Shown: piece by piece, positions 1-5,360 of the stretch | How positions within the stretch are numbered: position 1 is the stretch's first letter | How the letters are laid out: each line of letters begins with the position of its first letter | From: an uncultured Panacagrimonas sp. | GTDB lineage: Bacteria; Pseudomonadota; Gammaproteobacteria; Nevskiales; Nevskiaceae | Direction of reading: 5' to 3' | DNA length: 5,360 nucleotides | Assembly (NCBI GenBank): GCA_946481265.1 | Contig: CAMLNE010000289.1 | Span: 1-5,360, forward strand | Program-made: the position numbers and the translations under genes | The notes under the pieces: generated by a model | What the model was told of the DNA's origin: nothing | Seen by the model: the letters and a program-made list of their open reading frames with translations, nothing else | The model's database searches: none

Positions 1-1490
1 CAGGCGGCTTCGTGCACGGTGGCTTCCACCCTGCGCGGTGACGAATACTCCAGCGCGTCGTCGTCCAGTGAGCCCATGCCCAGGGTGAAGCGCTCGATCA
101 GGTAGTTCTGCCGCAGGTTCCAGGGCGTCTTGCTGCCCTGCTTGGGAAACAGCGCCGCGGCGCGCTGTACATAGCCCGAGGTCAGATCGAGCAGCGGCAG
201 CTCTCCCATGGCCGGGTCCTTCACGCGTGGCGTCACCTGCCGCGCCCGACGATGGTCCATGTGCCGGAGCAGGCGACACACCCAGCGCGCGACCAGGTCC
301 GCCCGCAGGGTCCAGGACGCATTCGTATAGCCGATGCAGGCGGCCATGTTCGGCACGCCGCTGAGCATCACGCCCCGGTAGCTGAAGCACTTCGCCGGGT
401 CGACCGGCTGGCCGTCGACACTCAGCTGGATGCCGCCCATGGACAGCAACTCCAGGCCGGTGGCGCTGACCACGATGTCGGCCGGCAGCACGCGGCCGGA
501 TTGCAGGCGGATGCCGCCGGCTTCGAAGCCCTCGATGGTATCGGTGACCACGGAGGCCTGGCCCCGGCGGATCGCCTTGAACAGGTCGTTGTTCGGCACC
601 AGGCAGAGGCGCTGCTGCCAGGGGTTGTAGCTCGGGTTGAAGTGCGTATCGACGTCGTAGCCCTTGGGCAGCTGCGAGCTGACGCCCTTGCGCAGCAGCT
701 TCTTCATCATCGTCGGCTGACGCATGGAGAGCTGGTAGACCAGGATGCTCAGCAACACGTTCTTCCACCGCGAAACGCTGTGCGCGGCCTTCTCGGGCAG
801 CAGCCGGCGCAGCCCGTTCGCGATCGGATCCTCGGCCGGCAGCGACAGCACGTAGCTCGGCGAGCGTTGCAGCATGGTGACGTGGGCCGCCTGCCCGGCC
901 ATCGCCGGCACCAGGGTCACCGCGGTGGCGCCACTGCCGATGATGACCACGCGCTTGTCGCTGTAGTCCAGGTTCTCGGGCCACTGCTGCGGGTGGATGA
1001 GCTGACCCCTGAAATCGTCCTGGCCGGGAAAGCGGGGCATGTAGCCCTGGTCATAGCGGTAGTAGCCGCTGCACAGGAAGAAGAAGCCGCAGGTGTAGCG
1101 CACCACGTCCTTCTGCGATCCGCTCTCGACATCCACGGTCCATCGCGCGTCCGCGGACGACCAGGACGCGCGCAGCACCTTGTGCCGGTAGCGGATGTGG
1201 CGATCGATGCCGTAGGTCCGCGCGGTCTGCTTCAGGTAGTCGAGGATGGCAGGGCCATCGGCGATGGCCTTGGCCTGCTTCCAGGGATGGAAGGAGAAAC
1301 CCAGCGTGTACATGTCCGAATCCGAGCGGATGCCCGGATAGCGGAACAGGTCCCAAGTGCCGCCGATGCTGTCGCGTCCCTCGAGGATCGCGTAGCGCTT
1401 GTCGGGGCATTGCGTCTGCAGGTGGTAGGCCGCGCCGATTCCGGAGATGCCGGCGCCGACGATCAGGACATCGAGGTGTTCGGTCGACAT
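1..1490 (-). CDS. ethA: EthA-like flavin-containing Baeyer-Villiger monooxygenase (3' end at window edge)
   Basis: This is predicted to be a cytosolic FAD- and NADPH-dependent monooxygenase that inserts oxygen next to a ketone carbonyl, giving an ester, or oxidises sulfur. The reading frame runs unbroken for 496 codons from ATG at 1488-1490. Visible motifs are the FAD Rossmann fingerprint GAGISG (residues 12-17), GGTWD (43-47), the Baeyer-Villiger signature FRGQLIHPQQWP (160-171, matching FxGxxxHxxxW[P/D]), a second nucleotide-binding motif GSGATA (185-190) and a late ATG motif (343-345). From memory, the protein resembles Mycobacterium tuberculosis EthA along its whole length, including the RYPGIRSDSDMYTLGF and YNPWQQRLCLVPN stretches. 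EthA has about 489 residues, so this copy is essentially full length. An AGGGAG ribosome-binding site lies 10 bases upstream, and an in-frame TAG further upstream supports this start. The last two bases at the edge read TG, which could begin a TGA stop. It is divergent from the thiolase-like gene. The native substrate cannot be read from the sequence; the symbol is by homology. Confidence 0.93.
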   Translation of the reverse strand, partial: MSTEHLDVLIVGAGISGIGAAYHLQTQCPDKRYAILEGRDSIGGTWDLFRYPGIRSDSDMYTLGFSFHPWKQAKAIADGPAILDYLKQTARTYGIDRHIRYRHKVLRASWSSADARWTVDVESGSQKDVVRYTCGFFFLCSGYYRYDQGYMPRFPGQDDFRGQLIHPQQWPENLDYSDKRVVIIGSGATAVTLVPAMAGQAAHVTMLQRSPSYVLSLPAEDPIANGLRRLLPEKAAHSVSRWKNVLLSILVYQLSMRQPTMMKKLLRKGVSSQLPKGYDVDTHFNPSYNPWQQRLCLVPNNDLFKAIRRGQASVVTDTIEGFEAGGIRLQSGRVLPADIVVSATGLELLSMGGIQLSVDGQPVDPAKCFSYRGVMLSGVPNMAACIGYTNASWTLRADLVARWVCRLLRHMDHRRARQVTPRVKDPAMGELPLLDLTSGYVQRAAALFPKQGSKTPWNLRQNYLIERFTLGMGSLDDDALEYSSPRRVEATVHEAA

Positions 1491-1500
1491 GCGGGGGCAT

Positions 1501-1506
1501 CTCCCT
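1501..1506 (-). promoter_or_regulatory. Ribosome-binding site of the monooxygenase gene
   Basis: On the minus strand this reads AGGGAG, 10 bases before the ATG at 1490. It fixes the start, because the other nearby ATG (1498-1500) is out of frame and an in-frame TAG lies upstream. Confidence 0.6.
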
Positions 1507-1677
1507 AAGCGGCTGGCGGTGAGGCGCTAGCCTACGCCGCCCACAATGAGGCGGATTGGCTGCCGGACCGCGCCGCGCGGCCTTCCTGCCACCTGCGCGA
1601 CCGCCGCTCGCGCGCCCGGCAGGCGCACTTCGCGTGCGGCACGGGCACACTTCGCCGGATCAATCGAAACCGGCGAC

Positions 1678-1683
1678 AAGGAG
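1678..1683 (+). promoter_or_regulatory. Ribosome-binding site of the thiolase-like gene
   Basis: AAGGAG lies 8 bases before ATG 1692, which is close to ideal and supports that start over other in-frame candidates. Confidence 0.7.
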
Positions 1684-1691
1684 CCCTGCGC

Positions 1692-3197
1692 ATGAACCCG
1701 AATCCCGATCGCGTGCCGATCCTGGTCGGTGCCGGCGAGGTGGTGGACCGTACGCGCAATCCGGCGGAGGGTCGCGAGCCGCTGACCCTGATGCTCCATG
1801 CCCTGCACGAGGCCGAGCGCGATGCCGGCGCGGCGCTGCTGGCCGAGATCGACTCGTTCGACGTGGTCTGCGAGTACTCGTGGCCCTATGTCGACGCGCC
1901 CGGGCTGATCGCCGGCCGGCTCGGCCTGCGGCCGGTCCACGCGTATTACGGTGAAGCCGGCGGCGAGTCGCCGGTGCGCTTCATCCACGAGGCGGCCCTG
2001 CGCATCCAGCGTGGCGAGTGCGCGGTGGCCGCGGTGGTCGGCGCCGAAGCGCAGTACACCGTGGCCGCGGCCCTGAGGAACAAGGTGAACCTGGACTGGG
2101 CGGAGCGGGATCGGCGCGCGGTGCTGCTCACCGGCCGCGAGTTCTCCGCACCGGTTGCGGTCGACCATGGCCTGTGCATTCCCGCCTATGTCTATCCGCT
2201 CTACGAGAACGCCAGCAGCGCGCACTGGGGCCAGACGCAGCGCGAGGCCCTGGGCGAATCCGGCGAGATCTGGAGCGCGCTGTCGCAGGCGGCGGCGCAG
2301 AACCCGGCGGCCTGGCTGCGCGAGCCGTTGGCGCCCGAGGCGATCACCACGCCCGGCGAGAAGAACCGGCTGATCGCCTGGCCCTATACCAAGCACATGG
2401 TGGCCAACCCGCTGGTCAACCAGGGTGCGGCCATCCTGCTGACCAGCGTGGCGAAGGCGCGCGCACTCGGCATTCCCGCCTCGCGCTGGATCCGCATCCT
2501 GGGCGGTGCCGCCGCCAACGAGCCGCGCGACTACCTGCAGCGCGACCAGTACTGGCAGTCGCATGCGCAGAACGTGGTGCTGGAACGTTGCGTGCAGATC
2601 GCCGGTGGCGACGCGTCGCGCTTCAGCGCGATGGAGCTGTACAGCTGCTTCCCCTGCGTGCCGAAGATGGCGCGCCGCACGCTCGGCGTGCCGTCCAGCG
2701 CGCCGTTGAGCGTGACCGGCGGCCTGAGCTTCTTCGGCGCACCGCTCAACAACTACATGACCCATGCAACGGCGGCGATCGTGCGCCGCCTGCGCGGGCA
2801 GGCCGGGTCGCGCGGCCTGCTGTACGGGCAGGGCGAGTACGTCACCAAGCACCATGCGCTGGTGCTGGCGGCCGGAGAGGAAGCCGGCGCGCCGCTGCCG
2901 GAGGACTACCGCCTGCAGGCGCAGGCCGATGCGCGCCGTGGTGACGTGCCCGCGTTCATCGCCGATTACGCCGGGCCGGCGACGGTCGAGACCTTCACGC
3001 TGATCTACCAGCGCGACGGCCAGCCCGAATACGGCGGTGTCATCGCCCGCACACCGCAGGGCCAGCGCCTGATGGCGCGCATCCCGCCGGCCGACGGCCC
3101 GACCCTGGCCGCGCTGACCGACCTGGACGCGCATCCGGTGGGCAGGAGCGGCACGGTGAGCCGGCTGGATCCCAGGCGACTGCGCTGGACCGTGTAG
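1692..3197 (+). CDS. Thiolase-like protein, TLP1 / SCP2-thiolase-like family, probably lacking thiolase activity
   Basis: This 501-residue protein has a thiolase fold: an N-terminal strand typical of the family (VPILVGAGEVVDR, 8-20), a mid-domain helix and strand (about 97-120, ending VVGAEA) and a VTGGLSFFGAP block (341-351). After the thiolase domain, residues from about 415 to 495 look like the beta-rich additional C-terminal domain of TLP1-type proteins (VETFTLIYQRDG, GGVIARTPQGQRLMARI). The catalytic positions of classical thiolases seem lost. The nucleophilic Cys region reads GEAGGESP (87-94), the GHP histidine is replaced in GAP (349-351), and the second Cys region reads LLYGQGEY (376-383). 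Mycobacterium smegmatis TLP1, which also lacks these residues, is reported to be a monomer without thiolase activity. Annotation pipelines would probably call this acetyl-CoA acetyltransferase. It is divergent from the monooxygenase and convergent with the AraC gene. Its role is unknown; acyl-CoA binding or an unusual condensation or cleavage in lipid breakdown is a guess. Confidence 0.9.
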   Translation: MNPNPDRVPILVGAGEVVDRTRNPAEGREPLTLMLHALHEAERDAGAALLAEIDSFDVVCEYSWPYVDAPGLIAGRLGLRPVHAYYGEAGGESPVRFIHEAALRIQRGECAVAAVVGAEAQYTVAAALRNKVNLDWAERDRRAVLLTGREFSAPVAVDHGLCIPAYVYPLYENASSAHWGQTQREALGESGEIWSALSQAAAQNPAAWLREPLAPEAITTPGEKNRLIAWPYTKHMVANPLVNQGAAILLTSVAKARALGIPASRWIRILGGAAANEPRDYLQRDQYWQSHAQNVVLERCVQIAGGDASRFSAMELYSCFPCVPKMARRTLGVPSSAPLSVTGGLSFFGAPLNNYMTHATAAIVRRLRGQAGSRGLLYGQGEYVTKHHALVLAAGEEAGAPLPEDYRLQAQADARRGDVPAFIADYAGPATVETFTLIYQRDGQPEYGGVIARTPQGQRLMARIPPADGPTLAALTDLDAHPVGRSGTVSRLDPRRLRWTV

Positions 3198-3242
3198 GGG
3201 CGCGCAGGGCGATGCCTGAGGCGTGAGGCTCCGCGCAGCGGC
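3198..3242. other. Convergent intergenic gap without a clear terminator
   Basis: Two genes end facing each other across 45 bases. The stretch can form a weak nested stem (GCGCG with CGCGC outside, GCCT with AGGC inside), but there is no T-tract on either side. I therefore do not call an intrinsic terminator. Transcription may read through into the opposing gene or stop by another mechanism. Confidence 0.4.
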
Positions 3243-4319
3243 CTATTCAGCGCTTCCCCAGGGTTCGCCGTCCGAGGTCGCGCGCTGCCGGTAATCGCCG
3301 GGACGCACGCCGGTCCATTGCTTGAAGGCGCGGTGGAACGCGCTGGGCTCGGCAAAGCCGAGCTCCACCGCGATCTGCGCCACGCTGACCGACGAGTGCG
3401 TGAGGCGGTCGATCGCAAGATCCCGCCGCAGGCTGTCCTTGATGTCGCGGAAGATCACGCCTTCCTGGTCGAGCTTGCGGTGCAGCGTCGACAGCCCCAC
3501 GCCCAGTTCCTCCGCGATCTGGCCCAGGTCGGGCCAATCCGCCGGCGCACAGGCGCGCAGGCGGCGGCGCACATGCGCGCTCCAGCTGTTGCGGTCCTTG
3601 AACTTGACGACGAAGTTGTGCGGCGCCTCGCGCAGGAACTCGCGCACCGCGTTCTCGTCCGGGATCACGACGTTCGCGGCCAGGACGCGGACATCGAAGG
3701 CGATGGCGCTGCGTTCGGCGTCGAAGCGCAGGTCGTTGGCGTACATCGACCGGTACTCGATCCACCACGCCGGGCGCGGATAGGCGAAGCTGGCGCGGTC
3801 GAGCGTGATGCGCCGCCCCACCAGCCAGCACATCAGGCCGTGCAGCATGATCAGCAGGGTCTCGTGCGCGAACATCATGAACGGCGCCGGCCGCGCACCG
3901 GGTGCCAGCTCCTCGATCTCCAGCGCGGCGTCGTTGCCCTCCTCGACCAGGCCGACGCGGGCGTCGTCCATCGTGATGTTGAAGAACTGCACGGCCAGGC
4001 GCAGCGCGGCGCGCAGATCCTCCGAACGCGCGCAGGCACGCGCGAGCATGGCGAAGCTGCCCACCTTCATGCGGCGCCGGTCGAGCCCGAACAGCTCGTC
4101 GTCGAGCGCCGCGGCAATGCCGAGCCACAGCGCGCCGAAGCGCTCGGCGGCCACGCGCGACTGCTCGTGCCCCAGCAGGGAATCCGGGATGCCGGCCTCG
4201 CGCAGCAGCGGCGCGCGCTCGATCCCGCGCGCGTCGAGCCCGGCCAGGGCCGCGCGCACGAAATGGATCGAGACGCTGTCCTTGGACTCGACGGAGTCGC
4301 CGATTTCTTCCGGGCTCAC
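3243..4319 (-). CDS. AraC-family transcriptional regulator with AraC-type ligand-binding N-terminal domain
   Basis: This is a predicted cytosolic DNA-binding regulator of 358 residues from the chosen GTG start. Residues about 18-210 match the arabinose-binding-type sensor domain of AraC relatives (opening [20 protein letters not shown], then LLREAGIP and [14 protein letters not shown]). The C-terminal part holds two helix-turn-helix units: one near 264-283 ([19 protein letters not shown]) and one near 312-340 ([28 protein letters not shown]), the classic AraC signature. The frame stays open back to ATG 4496 (417 residues). However, the extra 59 residues are Pro/Arg-rich, unlike the family, and would cover most of the icmF promoter region. 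GTG 4319 has GGGAGG 11 bases upstream and gives the usual family length. Regulators of this subgroup often sit beside monooxygenase, lipid or acyl-CoA catabolic genes. It is divergent from icmF and convergent with the thiolase-like gene. Its ligand is unknown, and its targets are inferred to include the neighbouring operons and itself. Confidence 0.92.
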   Translation of the reverse strand: MSPEEIGDSVESKDSVSIHFVRAALAGLDARGIERAPLLREAGIPDSLLGHEQSRVAAERFGALWLGIAAALDDELFGLDRRRMKVGSFAMLARACARSEDLRAALRLAVQFFNITMDDARVGLVEEGNDAALEIEELAPGARPAPFMMFAHETLLIMLHGLMCWLVGRRITLDRASFAYPRPAWWIEYRSMYANDLRFDAERSAIAFDVRVLAANVVIPDENAVREFLREAPHNFVVKFKDRNSWSAHVRRRLRACAPADWPDLGQIAEELGVGLSTLHRKLDQEGVIFRDIKDSLRRDLAIDRLTHSSVSVAQIAVELGFAEPSAFHRAFKQWTGVRPGDYRQRATSDGEPWGSAE

Positions 4320-4330
4320 GCGGCTTGCGG

Positions 4331-4336
4331 CCTCCC
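4331..4336 (-). promoter_or_regulatory. Likely ribosome-binding site of the AraC regulator
   Basis: GGGAGG on the minus strand lies 11 bases before the GTG at 4319. It is the main sequence support for choosing this start over ATG 4496. The spacing is slightly long. Confidence 0.45.
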
Positions 4337-4425
4337 GCCGGGGCCTGCCGGGGCGCCGGTCCGGCCACCCGGCAGTGCTCCGTGGCGGGACCGGGCACAA
4401 GGGAAGGCGCGTTGTGGGCGATTTC

Positions 4426-4452
4426 CGGGCATGTCGGATTCTGTCATGCCCG
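4426..4452. repeat. Perfect 8-bp inverted repeat, candidate operator
   Basis: CGGGCATG (4426-4433) and CATGCCCG (4445-4452) are perfect reverse complements separated by 11 bases, so arm centres lie 19 bp apart, close to two helical turns. This geometry suits a dimeric regulator. It lies in the AraC-icmF divergent region and overlaps a second inverted repeat. Confidence 0.55.
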
Positions 4453-4469
4453 CCGCAAGAATCCGGCAT
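4431..4469. repeat. Imperfect 12-bp inverted repeat overlapping the first, candidate operator
   Basis: ATGTCGGATTCT (4431-4442) and AGAATCCGGCAT (4458-4469) are reverse complements at 11 of 12 positions, with an 8-base perfect core CGGATTCT / AGAATCCG. The spacer is 15 bases, giving 27 bp between arm centres. It shares its left arm with the first repeat and lies upstream of the possible icmF -10. The likely binder is the adjacent AraC protein, but that is inferred from position. Confidence 0.6.
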
Positions 4470-4527
4470 CGCGCCGGCGGACCGCCCGCAGTACATTGAC
4501 CCTTCACCGTCTCACTTGGACCCGGCA

Positions 4528-5360
4528 ATGAATGACCTCTCGATCCCCGCAAAGCTGCAGCCCTACAAGACGACCCACAAGGTGCGTTTCGTCACGGCCA
4601 CCAGCCTGTTCGACGGGCACGACGCCTCGATCAACATCATGCGCCGCATCATCCAGGGCTCCGGTGCGGAGGTGATCCACCTCGGCCACAACCGGTCCGC
4701 GGGCGAGATCGTCAATGCGGCCCTGCAGGAGGATGCGCACGGCATCTGCATCACGTCCTACCAGGGCGGCCACATCGAATTCTTCAAGTACATCGTCGAC
4801 CTGCTGCGCCAGAACGGCGGCGAGAACATCAAGGTCTACGGCGGTGGCGGCGGCGTGATCGTGCCGGCCGAGATCCGCGAGCTCATGGCCTACGGCGTCA
4901 CGCGCATCTACTCGCCCGAGGACGGTGCGACGATGGGCCTGCAGGGCATGATCAACGACCTGCTGTCGAACAGCGATGCGGACCTGACCGCCGCCGCGCC
5001 CAAGGCCAAGGACGTCACCCGCACCCTGAAGAGCGGCGATCGCCGCGCGCTGGCGCGCATCATCACGGCGCTCGAGGGCGGCACCTATCCCGATTCGCTC
5101 AAGGCCGAGCTGATCGAGCAGGCCAAGTCGCTGACGGTTCCGGTCCTGGGCATCACCGGCACCGGCGGCGCCGGCAAGTCCTCGCTCACCGACGAGCTGA
5201 TCCTGCGCCTGCGCCTGGACCAGGAGGACAAGCTCAAGGTCGCCGTCATCTCGATCGATCCCTCGCGCAAGCGCACCGGCGGCGCCCTGCTGGGCGACCG
5301 GATCCGCATGAACGCGATCGAGTCCGAGAACATCTACATGCGCTCGCTGGCCACGCGCGA
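4528..5360 (+). CDS. icmF: Fused isobutyryl-CoA mutase IcmF, N-terminal part (cut at window end)
   Basis: IcmF interconverts isobutyryl-CoA and n-butyryl-CoA using adenosylcobalamin, and carries its own G-protein chaperone for cofactor loading. Only the first 277 codons are present; complete family members have close to 1,100 residues. Residues about 17-147 form the B12-binding domain: [14 protein letters not shown] with the cobalt-ligand histidine H31, TSYQGGH (76-82) and the glycine run [10 protein letters not shown] (104-113). After a linker, the G-protein domain begins with Walker A GTGGAGKS (211-218, lysine K217), followed by [22 protein letters not shown] (241-262), part of the nucleotide and Mg-binding region. 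The order B12 domain then GTPase is diagnostic of IcmF: in ordinary methylmalonyl-CoA mutase the B12 domain is C-terminal and the GTPase MeaB is separate. The mutase domain should lie beyond the edge. Start at ATG 4528 keeps the typical short leader, although its ribosome-binding site is weak. The gene is divergent from the AraC regulator. Confidence 0.95.
   Translation, partial: MNDLSIPAKLQPYKTTHKVRFVTATSLFDGHDASINIMRRIIQGSGAEVIHLGHNRSAGEIVNAALQEDAHGICITSYQGGHIEFFKYIVDLLRQNGGENIKVYGGGGGVIVPAEIRELMAYGVTRIYSPEDGATMGLQGMINDLLSNSDADLTAAAPKAKDVTRTLKSGDRRALARIITALEGGTYPDSLKAELIEQAKSLTVPVLGITGTGGAGKSSLTDELILRLRLDQEDKLKVAVISIDPSRKRTGGALLGDRIRMNAIESENIYMRSLATR

Larger units (their letters stand above)
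1491..1691. promoter_or_regulatory. Divergent intergenic region between monooxygenase and thiolase-like genes
   Basis: About 200 bases separate the two outward-facing genes, so both promoters must lie here or overlap the coding starts. I see no convincing -35/-10 pair on either strand. Weak structure is present: CCGCC (1537-1541) and GGCGG (1550-1554) form a small inverted repeat. CGCAC (1624-1628) and GTGCG (1634-1638) form another. The octamer CACTTCGC occurs twice, at 1626-1633 and 1648-1655, 22 bases apart. Each is short enough to occur by chance in DNA this GC-rich. No small gene or RNA is apparent. Confidence 0.5.
4320..4527. promoter_or_regulatory. Divergent promoter region between the AraC regulator and icmF
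   Basis: This 208-base gap should hold both promoters. A possible icmF -10 box is TACATT (4492-4497). No good -35 lies 17 bases further upstream (4469-4474 reads TCGCGC), which would fit a promoter that needs an activator. The inverted repeats at 4426-4469 end just where such a -35 would be. The icmF ribosome-binding site is weak: only TTGGA around 4516-4520. The promoter assignment is inference. Confidence 0.5.

Noticed and set aside
252..1508. Plus-strand open frame of 418 codons opposite the monooxygenase gene
   Set aside because: It lies antisense to a clear gene, is rich in His, Ala, Arg and Val with no domain pattern, and is a typical high-GC shadow frame.
1527..3134. Minus-strand open frame of 535 codons opposite the thiolase-like gene
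   Set aside because: It is longer than the real gene but has a low-complexity Arg/Gly/Ala/His composition and no recognisable motif, while the plus strand encodes a recognisable family with a good ribosome-binding site.
3198..3242. Possible bidirectional terminator between the convergent genes
   Set aside because: Only a weak interrupted stem can be drawn, and no T-tract follows on either strand.
4165..4195. Operator-like AATCCGGGATGCCGG inside the AraC coding region
   Set aside because: It partly resembles the intergenic palindrome but codes for the conserved AGIPDSLL stretch, so protein constraint explains it.
3318..4499. Plus-strand open frame of 393 codons opposite the AraC gene
   Set aside because: It is antisense to an AraC protein with two clear helix-turn-helix units, and its composition is that of a shadow frame.
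4496..4524. TTGACC (4496-4501) as a -35 box for icmF
   Set aside because: No -10-like hexamer lies about 17 bases downstream (the region reads GGACCC), and the resulting transcript would start at or after the ATG.

Overview
The window is high-GC, densely coded bacterial DNA with strong G/C preference at third codon positions. It looks like a chromosomal segment of a proteobacterium. A lipid- or ketone-degrading gammaproteobacterium (Xanthomonadales/Nevskiales-like) is my best guess, but no rRNA or lineage marker is present, so this is only inference. I saw no tRNA, rRNA, CRISPR array, insertion sequence or phage gene.

Layout, left to right. (1) Positions 1-1490, minus strand: a flavin-dependent Baeyer-Villiger monooxygenase closely resembling mycobacterial EthA. 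It is complete at its start and ends at, or within a codon or so of, the left edge. (2) Positions 1491-1691: a divergent intergenic region. (3) Positions 1692-3197, plus strand: a 501-residue thiolase-fold protein of the TLP1 / SCP2-thiolase-like type. It has an extra C-terminal domain, and the usual thiolase catalytic residues appear to be absent. (4) Positions 3198-3242: a short convergent gap. (5) Positions 3243-4319, minus strand: an AraC-family regulator with an AraC-type ligand-binding N-terminal domain, probably starting at GTG. (6) Positions 4320-4527: a second divergent intergenic region carrying two overlapping inverted repeats, the best operator candidate here. (7) Positions 4528 to the right edge, plus strand: the first 277 codons of icmF, the fused isobutyryl-CoA mutase with its G-protein chaperone.

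How they may work together. The monooxygenase (ketone to ester, or S-oxidation) and the thiolase-like protein are divergently transcribed and may belong to one ketone, lipid or steroid side-chain pathway. The AraC protein lies between the thiolase-like gene and icmF and could control either side. IcmF interconverts isobutyryl-CoA and n-butyryl-CoA, so all the enzymes could plausibly serve acyl-CoA and branched-chain carbon catabolism. The functional link is inferred from position only. The most notable points are the catalytically degenerate thiolase-like protein and the nested palindromes upstream of icmF. I did not find a clearly new type of system.
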